Origin: Polytrichum commune | Lineage: Eukaryota > Streptophyta > Polytrichopsida > Polytrichales > Polytrichaceae | Direction: 5' to 3' | NCBI GenBank assembly: GCA_950295325.1 | Contig: OX485809.1 | Span: 41,385,081 to 41,449,080 of the forward strand | Length of the DNA stretch: 64,000 bases | Part shown: in pieces, positions 40,264-52,998 of the stretch | Layout of the letters: each line of letters begins with the position of its first letter | How positions within the stretch are numbered: position 1 is the first letter of the stretch | Program-made: the position numbers and the translations under genes | The notes under the pieces: generated by a model | What the model was told of the DNA's origin: nothing | Seen by the model: only the letters and a program-made list of their open reading frames with translations | The model's database searches: none

Positions 40264-42352
40264 TGGTTTCTAAACCACTTCTACTGCTATTGCTTTCTAG
40301 TGATTAAGGTAAGGTAGAAATACCATAACCCATTACCCACCCTCTAGCCGTGCACTAGACCGCCGTCGTAATGGTGAAGTGCCATTTCTAAAACCGATCA
40401 TGGTTTAGCGGCAACTTCAATGTGTGTACACTTAGTGTAGTCAATGGGAGTTAAGTGTTGATGTACTTCTGAGGTGACTGATTTAGGCGATGTCATGTAT
40501 GGAAGTGCGGATTACTGTGTTCGGTTAAGGCAGAATCTAGTGAACGAGTAGGGGGTTGGACAACTTTCCACTTTGAAAAATTATAGCATTTTTTGTATAG
40601 GGCAGCAAAATATGAAACAACTTGCATTCTTCATGAATCCTTCTCGTCTATTTTGGAAAATTATCTCATGATTGTCAGACCACATCTTCAATGCGAATCA
40701 CCTTATTTTCACGGGTTATGGTATTTCTACCTTAGGTGGGTCTTAAGTGGCTCGTCCCTATATTTCATTGGCATGTGGTTCGGTGAGGATCAAAGAGCAA
40801 ACATCATCAAGACATGTGTTCAAAAGAGATTGGACAACGCCTTTGGATATTAATAATTACTTTATGTGTCATAGTGATTGCAATTGGGAGGATTTATGTA
40901 TCCATTTAAGAACTCAACAAACATTCACTTCTAATAACCATAATCAAAGGTTCAACTTTCAATTCAGTTTTTGCATATGTTTCATTACAGATTTGTTCAT
41001 GCAACACAAGTTTTGGTGTATAAATCTAATTGGTAGAAGCTGGAGAACATGAAAAACAAACCAAATAACACGCATATAGCTTTATTTGTCACAAAGAGGG
41101 AACTTGGATTTTTTTGAGAGGAGTAATAAATACACATCCCTATAAGCTAATTAAACTCAATAAAATAATGCAAAAATTTTGACCTCAATTTGGGGAATAT
41201 TTTGGTCTAAACTATTAATCCATAGATTTTATTAGAGTGATCAACATTTTCAAGCTCCCCCTCGCTAGGGTGTCTACAATCGTGGAGCTACAAACAAGCT
41301 TTTACTATTGCTTTATGACTATTTAGGCGTTATAAGGCTTGTTAAGGCAAGGTCACATGTACGTCCCACTTGTGAGTCCTTGTATACATCTAAAATTGAC
41401 ATCACCCACTAATTATGTCATAGGGGCCTTCTTTGATATAATATGCAGCCAAGTATGTTGACTTGAAGGGCTCATAAGAGATAACCTCTATAACATAGCA
41501 AGTAATAGGTGGGCTATAGGATCCTTGGATATTGGTATATGTGTTTTGGGGATGGGATGTAGGATGCGGTCCTCTCTTGAAATGTCTAGAAAATCAACGA
41601 TATAGGCATGCTTGCAATTGCATAAGTGGAGATGCATGAAAGAGGGCATTGAGAGGAATCCATTGAGACCAACTTTCTCTTCAATAAAAAGAGGTTTTAC
41701 ATTCTCAAATGCCATTCTTAGAACTAATTAGAAGCATCTATTTTGTTACCAACTCTTGAGGTTCTTTTTGCATGTGTGTGTGTGTATATATATATATTCT
41801 TAACCAACTGCGAAAGATTATGCTAAACAAAATATAATAATAAACCACCAACTTCTTATTAGACCCACCTAAAAAAAGAGTGCCAAATTACCCCCATGCA
41901 CCAATCCCCAAGATTAGTTCCTACAACAACATGACCAAATCAATACAATTAGCTCAGATACATTGATAAACAACCACCCAAGCCCAACCCCCAAGATCAA
42001 ATGCTACACAATTTTATAGAAGTAATGTCACCTTGGCCAAGATGACACCCACCCTCAAGGTACATACATTGCCACCCAAAAACTAATATACAATACTCAA
42101 CCAATAGTAGGCACACAAACCCCCCTCTCCCTATTCTACCCCGCATACCAATATGGACACCTCCAACAAGAAGTAGTAGCACTTCTTTTATAGGTTCCTT
42201 CGTATTTGCATACAAATTCACAACTATTCTCAAAGTAAAATGTCATTCACTCCACTAGCTCTTGAGATTGGCTCTCTAGTTGTCTTAGCCTACCTCTTTC
42301 CTTGCTTGAAAAATCATACTTATAATACAAAAACAAGTTCAGGATAAGGATT
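40264..42352. other. Gene-free AT-rich stretch
   Basis: No conserved frame, RNA gene or element ends recognised. Confidence 0.45.
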
Positions 42353-43033
42353 GTGACTTTGATTGCTTTGAGAATCTCCAAAGCATATTCTAAAGGTGGT
42401 GTTAAGTGCATTGTGGATTGTTATACAGATAATTGTCACCCCATGAATACCAACATCCCAAAATTGTTCACTTTCGATCATCGCACCTCTGCGATGGCCA
42501 AGGAAATTGATGATAATTCAAGCAACAACTCCTCAAGAAGAACAAACCAGCATGACTACTTATACAATGAGGATTTTGCGTGCGAAGACTCTATTGAAAT
42601 GTCATCATGCAATAAAACTTCATCACCCAATTGTGATAGTAATAGTCGATTGAGGCCATGGTACCACCCGGTAGGCTCTATAAATTGCAAAAGTATTGAT
42701 CAAGAAGCAAGATCACCAATATTGGGCACCATGAATGTCGACCCAACACGACTCCAACAACCCGTGCTAGTGCCTCCGACCATGGAGGGAGGAGGAGGAG
42801 GGGCTTGTAATTATAATACATGCAAGAAGGGTGTTTGCGATGAGTACGTGCAAGAGGGAGGCCCCCCCAAGGAGAGGTTTGGGTTTTTGATACCCATTTG
42901 GTCCCAAAAAACAATACTCGTTCCACCACATCCTCATGGTTGTCACAACATCACATCCTTGGTACGATTAATTTCACGTCTTCTGCACACTGCAACAATC
43001 ATTGATTTTTGTATATGTGTTATGGATAACTAA
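42353..43033 (+). other. Open frame of 226 codons, uncertain
   Basis: Asn/Ser-rich frame with no domain, no membrane span and no family match seen by eye. Its last third runs into the tandem array at 42870, so that part is repeat sequence. It may be chance or a decayed gene; no function is suggested. Confidence 0.15.
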
Positions 43034-44165
43034 TGTCATGGTTAAAATTGCAGTATCACTTGGGTTGGAAGTGTGATTCTAGGGTTTGAAAAGCAAAGGT
43101 TGGAATTATGATATCCATGTGATCCCAAAAAACAATACTCGCTGCACCGTATTCTCATGGGTGCCACACCACCTTGGTTGATGTTGTGATGTATGTTTGA
43201 TTTCATGTCTTTTACATACAAACAATCATAGGTTTCCTATTTAAATAGTTTTAAATAGTGTCTCCATTAGCAGACGTGTGGGTCGATTGCGTCACTCAAC
43301 ACCTATTGATTGGGTTGGAAGTTATTATTTGGGGTTTGACGGGGACAAATTTGGATTGTTGATATCCATTTAGTCCCATAAAACATTATTTGTTTCCCTG
43401 GTTGCCACAACATCACAACTTTGGTACAATTAGTTTTCACATATTTTAATACACACAACAATAGCCATGGATTGTATTCATGTCATAGTTAGTGGATGTT
43501 GGGATTAAAATCATGACGGGACCTGATATTTGTTAATTGGGTTTGTAGTTATTTACTCTATGGTTTGACAAGGAGAGGTTTGGGTTTCTAATATCTATGT
43601 GGTCCCACAAAAAAATATTGGTTCCACTAGATACTCAGGGCCGGTTTACACTACGGTGGAGAAGGCCTCCGGTCAGTCAAGAATGCTTGGCCAAGACATG
43701 GTTATATGAGGCAAATGGTGGATGTGCCGGAGAAGAATTAAAGGCAATAAAATATTTTTATTGAGTTGGGCTTCTCCGGAGGAGGAGTTTCTTGTCCGGC
43801 CTCTTGAGGCCGGAGAAGCCCAACTCCAAAAAGTGCCGCCATGTAGGTGGCCATGTCATTTTATCATCCATGAGAAAAGTTCACCACCATTGTTTTCTTC
43901 ACCTAGTGTAAACACCCACCGGTCAAGAGTTGCATTTTCGACCAATCACAATTGAGAAACGCCCTTTTTTTCATGGCCGGTGGACTTCTCCACCGTAGTG
44001 TAAACCGGCCCTCATGGTTGCCACAACATCACATCCTCGATATGGTCAATATTGATACAAGTGTCTTGGTTAGTGGACCTTGGGGTCAAAATCATGACAT
44101 CACTTAACATCTGTTGAACGGGTTAGAATTAAATTTTTTAGGGTTTGATGAAGGAAAGTAGTATT
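42870..44165 (+). repeat. Tandem array, four units of about 220-250 bp
   Basis: Units start near 42873, 43097, 43347 and 43573. Each runs GGTTTGGGTTTTTGATACCC-like, then GGTCCCAAAAAACAATACTC-like, CTCATGGTTGCCACAACATC-like, and ends in GGGTT(G/T)GAAGT plus AGGGTTTGA. Unit 4 is split by the inverted-repeat element at 43638-44011. Confidence 0.8.
43638..44011. mobile_element. Harbinger-like inverted-repeat element 2
   Basis: 374 bp; ends GGGCCGGTTTACACTACGGT and its inverse, with the pairing extending through GGAGAAG. Flanked by the 3-bp duplication TCA (43635-43637 and 44012-44014). Sister units of the surrounding array show the unoccupied site CCTCATGGTTG at 42930, which confirms the insertion point. 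Confidence 0.87.
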
Positions 44166-45250
44166 TCTCTTTTAGAAACTACTTTTATAGTCTGGTTTAG
44201 AACGTTGAACATTGTAAACACATATTAAAAGAAGGGACATTTATAATGTATCTATGTTTAATAAAAATAGAAACATTAACATATACTTTGTTTGTGAATT
44301 TCATCAATACAATTGCATATGCATTTTACAACAAAAAATCTAATTTAATATGAAAACCGGGACGAAGTCTATATGCCCACCTCTTTGAGTTGGGTCTCCA
44401 CCACTATTTCCCATGTAAAGGATCCTAGTAAAAACACGACCCCCATTGGTTAGTGTTAATCCATGTCAAGTGGATCCCTCCTAACTAAGTTGGGACTTTT
44501 AATTCTAATTCCAAGGTTGATTGATCTAAAAATCCAAATATGCATGTATAATACAATGGATTATGTTTTCATCTTGGGTAATAGTTGTGGAGGGGGCCAA
44601 CTCAAATAGGTGGGCGTCTAACCATGGTCCAAAATTGGTTGGATATATTGGTCAAGTGTGAGTATATTGTTGGAAACAAAAATTGTTGTGCCACTCACTC
44701 ATTTCATTGCTTTAAAATTATAATACCTATTTATGTTGATGGAACTTGAAGCTAATTGGAGGATTTTATGGTAGGCTAGGACACAACACTGAGTTGTATA
44801 TTAGGTAGAAGAGACTGAGATAGGTACGGCTTGTTTGACTACCATGCATATCATGAGTTTCATCAAAAAAACAAATCTAAATGCATTAAGTTACCACCCA
44901 TTTTAGTGAGCCGTTTCTTTTTGCAAGGCCTTCGAGGCATACTACCACCACCTGCAAGCTGGAAGCGTCCAGGGTGTAATATGACCTCCAACAAAAAAAT
45001 GTTGGGAATCAAGGGCAGTTGCAACAACCAACCTCACATGGTTCCTCTTTGGCAGCTTCTTAGGCATCTGGAAACCGACCTCTCTTCTTTCGGCTGTGGC
45101 CTTGCTCATTTCTTTTGTAAGTACCTCGTTCAAACCACTCTCTCACTACCACATTTTTCCAAACCTTAATACTTATCATATATTTTTGCTAACCTTTCCA
45201 TGTGAATCTTACCAAATAAATAAATAAGCGGCTACTCACAAGAGAGTTCC
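44166..45250. other. Gene-free AT-rich stretch
   Basis: A 112-codon open frame at 44831-45169 lacks any recognisable family resemblance and is not called. Confidence 0.4.
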
Positions 45251-45745
45251 GTATTATTATTATTTGGCACACGTGGTCAAATTTGGTTGGTTGTCTGACC
45301 AAACTCTAGCTCGTTTTAGAGACCACTTTACATCAACAATCACTTGCAATTGGACTCCACTTGAAAAGTGAGTTACCAACATCATACATGATCTAGTTGG
45401 TTGTCAAACTTTGACCCATTTCCAAGGCTACCCCTAGGTATTTTCCCTACATAGCAAATCCAATAAACAACCAAGTAGTCTAGTTGCAAGAGTTTTATGC
45501 CCTATTATTATCAGTCACACGTGGCTAATCTGGTTGGTTGTCCAACCAAGGCCAAACTTTGGCTCATTTTGGAGACCACTTTAGATCAACATTGACTTAC
45601 AAGTATACTCCACTTGAAGAGAGAGTTACTAGCATTATAAAATCATAACACACATGTGGTTGGTTTTAGTTGGTTGCCAACTTTGGCCCATTCATAGACC
45701 ACCCTTAGGTCTCTTCCCTCAAGGCAAAGCCAATAAAATTGTAAT
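45251..45745 (+). repeat. Tandem duplication, about 250-bp period
   Basis: Both copies contain TATTATTAT, CACACGTGG, TTGGTTGGTTGTC, GAGACCACTTTA(C/G)ATCAACA, ACTCCACTTGAA and TTGG(T/C)CCAT-like blocks in order. Confidence 0.75.
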
Positions 45746-47769
45746 TCAAAGTGAATATTAAACATGATATTCGTGAAAATGTCACATGGCACATAAAAAT
45801 GTCATATATGCCATTTTCTTGAATGCAAGGAAGGCCAACTTCAATTGGTCTTTGGAGGCAGCTTTTGCCAACTACGACCCTTTCCAAAGTTCAAGTGCAT
45901 GTCACAAGACTAGAAATTGAGCTGTCCTTGGAACAAAGAACGTCACATGTGAATGTGACGTTTTCACAAATACTTTTTTATTATTGTTATTTTTTATGCA
46001 AACACAAACGGTACTTGTGTGGTCTTATCATTGGTTTTCTTTCACTAGGTGCCTCTAGAATTTACGAATGTGGGTTTAGAATCTACCATCTTTGTAGATC
46101 ATAAAACTATACAAGACAAGCAAATCCAAAATCAACACACAATCTTGAACCAATATACACTAAATTGGTACATTTGAAGCCCATTTTATGTTATTCAATC
46201 TCAACCTCTCACTTAGCTCAATTCCTCCTCGCACATGTTATGGATGTTAACCGACACACAGTGCCCGAGTATGGGTTATAGATTAGCCTACTTGTTGCTT
46301 TTGCAGCTTGTGAAGGCAACATACTCTAACATGTACATGGACTCCTCATATTTGTTATTGTAATCTAGTTGTATATTTAGAATTAAAGAGATGAGCCTAA
46401 AAAAAAGTTCTTATAGATTTGTTAGATTGTGACATGATGTATGTAAAGTGTGTTGTGATTTGAAAGACTAATTTAAAGCGAAGGTTTATATTTGGGGATG
46501 ATGGAATGTGGCCAATAGTGCAACATACAACAGCTTCGCTCACTATCAATGAGAGGAGCAATTGCAATGTCCTTGAAGATGTCGGGTTGTTCCTTAATGC
46601 TAGTGTGCCAGAGGTAAATATTTAATAGAACATATAATATCATGAAGCAATTTTGTGATTTGTGGCCATCATTTAAAGAAATACATTATATAAAATTTGG
46701 CAATTTAGGTGAACTTGAGATATATGTAACTTGGCAATTTACCTACACTATAGAGTTGGATTTCTCCAGAGTAGGCGGAGGACGATCAACTGCATGACTA
46801 AAAACGGAGGTGAGTAAATTATCTTTGTTGAGATGCTTACTAGATAGACATGTGAACATATGGCAACATAACCTAAACTTAGTTGTGTTGCAATTATATG
46901 GACCATATCAAATACCAATGGTAAGACTGCAGAAATCCCATCGTGTGGCACTCTGTCATCTCGAGAGTGACAAAAATCAACAAATCGTGCCATAATGAAT
47001 TGTAGAAAACCATTGGTTTGAAACAAAATATAGTTTTCAAAGCTTTGAGCATTCATCTCTTCCTCTAGAGGGTTTTAAAAATGTGGATTAATAATTTACC
47101 ATCTCCGAAGATCATAAAAAATAATTCATATGATAGAAGAGAGTCAGTGGTTAAGCTACATGATCACTTAGTGTGTCAATATTTGAACTTAAATCATGAA
47201 ATAAAATGACTACATGTTTTGGGATATTGCAGGATTGGATGACATGCCAGCAAAGATAAAGTCAACAATGGTTGGTTGTTCTGTCTCGTGAGTTTGAACC
47301 TACTCGTCAAACTTTGTATTGTTAAAGATGAATTCAAAGGGGGAGGGGTTTAAATACACCTACACGTTTGAATCTAAAAAAGAATCTAGAATAAGCAAGG
47401 TCAATCCTTAAGATTCCCTACAAGAGCCTCAAGCAAGCAAGCGGGCTTGCATGGCATGGCGTCATTTGGCCTTTGCAAACCCTACTTGCACTAGAAGAAA
47501 ACTTGTCCATTACAACCATTCATTTTAACTTGGTCATTGCAACTTATGGCAAGAGAATGCATAAATAAATGAATTTAGTTCTCAACTGAATGATATAGTT
47601 GTTTTCTTTGTGCAAACCCCATCATCGTTCCAAACGTACACCAAAAATTTAATGAACATGCATTTTTATTTATACAAAACAACCAACTCCCAACCAAAAC
47701 CCCGTGTGAATCAAGGGATAACTCTTGTGTAAATGTACATTTGAAAGGCTTTTGATGTTAGATTCCTTC
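45746..47769. other. Gene-free stretch with a MITE family B fragment
   Basis: About 47660-47724 is a single end of MITE family B (reversed: CACACGGGGTTTTGGTTGGG then AGTTGGTTGTTTTG). Nothing else recognised. Confidence 0.45.
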
Positions 47770-48080
47770 TGGTTCAACTGCAGAGTACCTATCACGGATG
47801 GTGCACTCAACCTTGGGAGGTGGCAGGTTCATTTCATTCTCTCATTTAATGGATTAATTGATTAATTAGTTTGAGATGTGGCAACGTGTTATGATATGAG
47901 ATGATTAAGTTTAGCTCATTTCAGGATATTTCAAGGTTTAGTGATTAGGGTTTAGGGTTTAGCAAATGTCACAGAAATTTGTGAATAACTTTGCAACTGT
48001 CTAAGTTCGTGAAGCTCGCATGCATATATTACAGGGAATTTGGTTGTGCGAGCATTGTGATCATGGGAAGCCACGTCGTG
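47770..48080 (+). repeat. Detached unit of the 53.4-54.5 kb tandem array
   Basis: Starts GCAGAGTACCTATCACGGAT, continues GTGCACTCAACCTTGG and ends near GGTTGTGCGAGCATT, as the array units at 53561, 53935 and 54257 do. Telobox TTAGGGTTTAGGGTTTAG at 47945-47962 lies inside it. Confidence 0.65.
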
Positions 48081-48627
48081 TTGTTGTGACGATGAACGGG
48101 ACTTGACTAAATCAGTATGGTTTGAACTTGCATGACACTAGATCAGCAAGTAATAACTCACACTAAATATAGTATTTAGTGTTGTATGGTATTTTATGTG
48201 AATGTAGTAACTTTTCTAATGACACTTCTTCTGAATAAGTTTGCAAGTACTCTCGTCTCAACTTGGTGTCTTTTGCATTCTAATACTTTTATGATGATAT
48301 TTTGTCATGGATGATTGAATTTTGGCTGAAAAATCACTTAGTAAGTGATAGGTTTTGCAACATTGTAAATTTGTGATGCCCAAATTTTTTACAAGGATGG
48401 AGAAATAATGTTAGGTTTGCATTTAGTGTTGGTGACACTGCACGGGTGGTTTACAATTAGTATATAGAAAGACAGATTGAATTGGTGAGACTAAATACAA
48501 CATTTATGAGTGTAATTATTAATTTCCACTATGAATGTATTCATTGTTTGACTGCTCATTCTTTCCTTTTCCTCCACATGTACTCGATGGATGTATGACA
48601 ATCTTGCCGTAATCAATGGATATCTAA

Positions 48628-49437
48628 GGGCCACTTCACACATGAGCCAAGATCCATGACCATGAAATTGTAAGAGCTCAAAAGAAGTGTGCGAAAGCCG
48701 TCCTAAGACACTTCCAAAATCGTGTAGTGTGGTCACATGCCCTCAACCAAATATTATTTCAATAAATTTCTATTCATGCAGGGTCCTCACACATGAGGAA
48801 AAATGATAAATCAACCGATGTGAGCTTTCGGAGTGCCATGAGTCCCGGGCACATGGGCGGAGGGCCACCTCCGCCCTAGCCTGGCGGAAGCCAGGTGGCC
48901 CTCCGCGGTTGGCCGGCGGGGGGGCCGGGGAGGTGGCTGACCAGCCAGGCGGGTTGCCTGCGCACTGGCCCTCAGCCCTCCGCCCTCCGCCTCTCCTATC
49001 TGTCAACATTTTTTATTATATATAAATTTTTCCTTCTTGATTTGGTGTGGCTGATGGGGGCGGACCCGTCCCTTCCGGGCTGGGGCGGACGGTCCGCTCC
49101 GCCCCCACAGCCGGCGTAGGTCATCCAACGCCGGATGATTATCATCCTCCTCCGCCTGGCCAAGCGGCGGAGGAAGCTCATGTGCGCAGCACTATGGTCT
49201 CCCAATATTGTTTTAGGCCTATGTGCAAGAGATGATTTAAAAAAGTAGTGACCATGAAACGTGACTGATTTGATGCCATGAAGAAATGGATGTAGACTAC
49301 ATCCATCTTGCATTCACTTAATCTGTCGGTCCCTCAAGCGTTGTGTGAAGCGAACTTGACCGGCTCCGCCTTTCCACCAATGAGTGTGCTTGAAGTGAAA
49401 TGGTCACGGGCCCTCAGTCTCGTGTGTGAAGTGGCCC
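48628..49437. mobile_element. Harbinger-like inverted-repeat element 3
   Basis: 810 bp; ends GGGCCACTTCACACATGAG and, reversed, GGGCCACTTCACACACGAG. Flanks are TAA and TTA, so the target duplication is imperfect or TA. The interior holds a GC-rich block with a perfect 14-bp inverted repeat GCGGAGGGCCACCT at 48857-48870 and 48893-48906. No transposase frame. 48081-48627 shows nothing else. Confidence 0.75.
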
Positions 49438-49959
49438 TTAACATATTTATTAGGATTTAACATCAAACAGCGAGACAAAACAATCTTGAGAGAACTTGGA
49501 TAAAATTCAGCAGCCAGGAGAGTCTTGCCGGTAGCAGAATCCGCCAAGATGCGATAAATAATGGCAGGCTTCATACTTTTCCACGGCGAAATTCTAGTCG
49601 GAAGCAGCATTGCTTCAGTCTTTGTTCTTTTCCTTTCGTCCTCGTCTAAGTACTCGATGGATGTCTAACAATCCTCGACTTCGCATTTCAGCTTTTAAAA
49701 TGAACTAGAAAACGATTCTCTGAGTCCAGATCTCAATCTCTTTCTCCAAACATCGCCTTCGTAGCATTTCTTGGAATCAGAACAGACATGCCGCAATCCA
49801 CAGGCCGTTACTCCTCAGATCTAGTGAGGAGTTACTTCACCGGCTAGTTAGGAGGACCTCCGCCACCGTATTAATGTAGGAAACTATAGGAGCTGCGGCG
49901 AAATCATCGAGACATATGCATGACGCTTGCAAAAAACAAACTGCTACCGCGAAGAAGTG

Positions 49960-50995
49960 CTTTGCTCTTCACCTCGACCATCCCCATACTTAGTCTACCG
50001 TGAGTCCTCCCAAACATTCGCGAGAAGTCTGAAACTCTACAAGCATCCTAGAGGAAGTCTGAGAGACAACAATATAAGCGACATCAGTTTCGTGGCATCA
50101 GAATTCTACTTAACAATATGGAGACGACTCCCAGGGTGAAGCAGGAGCATCGATGGTTATAAGTTAGCATAGATGGTTCATGTACGTATTGCTCTTTTTT
50201 TCTATTGAGAACGAACATTCAGAAAACTGAGGATCATCTTCAATTAGATCACCCATCTTCCTGAAGTCTACCGTTTGAGTCCTCCCAAACATTCGCGAGA
50301 GTTCTGAAACTCTAAGCATTCTAGAGGAAGCCTGAGACAACAACAAAAGCGGCACCGATTTCGTGGCGCCGAAATTCTACTTAACGATATGGGAGACGGC
50401 TTTTAGGTGAAGCAGGAGAATCGATGGTAAGTTAGCATCGATGGTAGAGCACCACGGTGGGATGTACATCATGCACTGCTTGCTTCTTAAAGGGCATGAG
50501 CATCCAGAAAACTGAGGACCATCTCCAATTAGCTCACACACGATCACACCTTCCTCGAGTCTACCGTTTGAGCCATCCCAAGCATTCGCGAGATTTATGG
50601 GACTTTAAAAGCAACCTAGAAGAAGCCTGAGTGAGAACAACAAAAGCGGCACCGGTTTCGTGGCATCAAAATTCTTCTTAACGATACGGCAGACGACTTC
50701 TAGTGTCAAGCAGGAGCATCAATGGTAATTAAAGTTAGCATTGATGGTCGAGCACCATGGAGGGATGAACATCATGCACTGCTTGCTTGTTTAATGGGAT
50801 GAACATCCATAAAACTAAGGACCATCTCCAACAGACCTCGCACATGGAATTCTGCTTAACGATATGTGAGACGACTTCTAGGGTGCAGCAGGAGAAACGA
50901 TGGCAAGTTAGCATTGTTGGCACCAGCATCGAGGGATGAACATGCATTGCTTGCTTTTTAAATGGGATGAACATCCAGAAGTCTGACGGCCCCAC
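49960..50995 (+). repeat. Tandem array upstream of the His-rich gene, about 3.5 units
   Basis: Units with period about 273-293 bp: GTCTACCGT recurs at about 49993, 50266 and 50559, each followed by ATTCGCGAG, AAAGCG-like, TTTCGTGGC, GAAGCAGGAG and GTTAGCAT. A fourth copy from about 50811 lacks its middle. 49438-49959 has nothing recognised. Confidence 0.8.
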
Positions 50996-51396
50996 TTGTC
51001 AGTGCGGTCATCAGACCTTAACCCCATCCGATCCGAAAAGGACGCCGCAATTCTCCGAGATCTGACTACTTTCGAGAGTCCCGTACCATTCCTGTGTCAG
51101 CCGTCCCACGTTCTCATTAATTAACTGTGTGTGACAGTTGCCGCGCCCGGCCGGGCCAGCTCGAGAATGTATAGTGTTCGAAGAAGTATGTACCAGGCCC
51201 GGAGGGAGCCAACTGGGGAATTTAGTACCTAGAGCTCATAGGAGCTCGATCTCCACTAGTCTGGCTGCGTGCAGCAGCGTCGTCCGATCGTCGCCGCAAA
51301 AGCGAACCTCCTCATTTTGTTTGTTTCTAGCTGGTACTCCAGTTCTTTGTAGTTTTGTTCAGAAGGCGTTGCTCAGAAATCATTGTGTCGGCAATC

Positions 51397-52998
51397 ATGA
51401 ACACTCCAAAGTCTGCGGCGGTGCTGGAGCGCTTGGAGAATCTGAGCATGAAGAGTCCGAAGGCTGCTGCGGTGGCTGTTAACGGAGATGCAGCCAACGG
51501 GAAGGAAAAAGTGAAAGGCGTAGAGGTGGATGATGTTGTGAGAGAGTCTTTCAAAGGAGTTGATGCAGCTTCGGATGTTTACAAAGACTCTGAACATCAA
51601 GATGAGCACCAGAGAGATCGTCACCACCATCACCATAGATCAGAGCATCGGCATCACCATCACCGCGAGTCGGAGCACCACCACAAGTCGCCGAGTCACC
51701 ATCACCGCGAGTCGGAGCACCACCACAAGTCGCCGAGTCACCATCACCACCATGGAGGAGGACATCACCATCGCAGTCCGCATCGCCACAATAGCTTGCA
51801 CCGTCATGTTAAAGACATGAAGGACGATGACACCACTTCTATCTCCAGCAACACTAGCTGGCATAAGGAGAATTTGGAAGACAATGTGTCGAGTTCGAGC
51901 AAGGATCACCATAAAGCTCATCGCCATGGTGGAGTGCATCGTGAGAAGTCTGAAACGGGACATCACCACAGCTCTGGTCACCATCACAGGCATCATCATC
52001 ACCATCGTCATCGCAGCACTTCGAGATCTCCTATTCGCAGTACTTCGAGATCACCTGACAGACACCACAGCAATAGCCACGGGCATGGTCATCGCCACAA
52101 GGATCACCATGGTCATCACCGCCATAGCTCGAAATCACCCGATCGCCTCCACAGGTCCAGCCACGGACATCACTCAGGACATCATCGCCAGAGCTCGAGA
52201 TCACCTGATCGGCACCACAGCTCCAGCCACTCCAAAGGCCATGGGCACTCTGAGCATCACCATAGTAGCAGCCATCATAGGGATCACTCAGGAGATCGCC
52301 ACCATGGTCATCACCACTCCAAAGGCCACGGTCATCATCATAGCCGAGAACATGGACACCATGAGCACAGGGAACACAGTTCCAGCCACGGACATCATCA
52401 CAGCTCTGGCCATGGACATCACCACTCCAAAGGCCACGGTCATCATCATAGCCGAGAACATGGACACCATGAGCACAGGGAACACAGTTCCAGCCACGGA
52501 CACCATCACAGCTCTGGCAGGAAGCTCCACTCGCGCTCTCCTGATCGACACCATAGCCACCACGATGATCATAGCCATGGTCAACGCCACCACAAAGATC
52601 ACAGCGAGGGCCACCATCACAGCAGACATGGCCACCACAAGGAGGGATCCGAGCATCACGGCAGTCACGGCCATGGGCACTATAGCCGGGAGCATGGGCA
52701 CCATCATCACCGAGAAGGCTCCGAAAGCCATGGCCATCACAAGAGCCATGGCCATAGAGAAGCAGGATCCGAGCATTCGGGCCAATCGGGGGGACACCAT
52801 CGCCATAGACACCATCACCATAAGGAGGGATCAGAGCATCATGGACATGGACACGGACACAAGGAACACCATCGCCATAAGGAAGGTTCTGAGCATCACG
52901 GACATGGACATGGACACGGACACAAGGAACATCATCACCACAAGGAGGGAACAGAGCATCATTCCCGCGGTCACAAGGAACATAACACCTCAGAGTAA
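51397..52998 (+). CDS. Histidine-rich SR-like low-complexity protein
   Basis: Single open frame, 533 aa from the ATG at 51397 (an in-frame ATG at 51355 would add 14). Residues 1-65 are ordinary sequence with paired Ser-Pro-Lys motifs (NTPKSAAV, SMKSPKAAAV) and an acidic helix-like part. The rest is His with Ser, Gly, Lys, Arg and Glu: HHHHHRSEHRHHHH, several SRSPDRHHS units, HGHHHSREHGHHEHREH and a tail of KEGSEHHGHGHG repeats. A 42-bp unit (about 51667-51750) and a 108-bp unit (about 52314-52530) are direct repeats in the DNA. No signal peptide or membrane span. Known parallels: His runs direct proteins to nuclear speckles, SRSP is an SR-kinase-type site, and His/Glu-rich tails bind Zn, Ni or Cu. 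Which applies is unknown. Long open frames in other frames over this gene follow from CAY-rich repetition. Confidence 0.7.
   Translation: MNTPKSAAVLERLENLSMKSPKAAAVAVNGDAANGKEKVKGVEVDDVVRESFKGVDAASDVYKDSEHQDEHQRDRHHHHHRSEHRHHHHRESEHHHKSPSHHHRESEHHHKSPSHHHHHGGGHHHRSPHRHNSLHRHVKDMKDDDTTSISSNTSWHKENLEDNVSSSSKDHHKAHRHGGVHREKSETGHHHSSGHHHRHHHHHRHRSTSRSPIRSTSRSPDRHHSNSHGHGHRHKDHHGHHRHSSKSPDRLHRSSHGHHSGHHRQSSRSPDRHHSSSHSKGHGHSEHHHSSSHHRDHSGDRHHGHHHSKGHGHHHSREHGHHEHREHSSSHGHHHSSGHGHHHSKGHGHHHSREHGHHEHREHSSSHGHHHSSGRKLHSRSPDRHHSHHDDHSHGQRHHKDHSEGHHHSRHGHHKEGSEHHGSHGHGHYSREHGHHHHREGSESHGHHKSHGHREAGSEHSGQSGGHHRHRHHHHKEGSEHHGHGHGHKEHHRHKEGSEHHGHGHGHGHKEHHHHKEGTEHHSRGHKEHNTSE

Noticed and set aside
42870-44165. 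Possible CRISPR-like array
   Set aside because: Units are 220-250 bp, imperfect and without spacers; plain tandem duplication in a plant genome.
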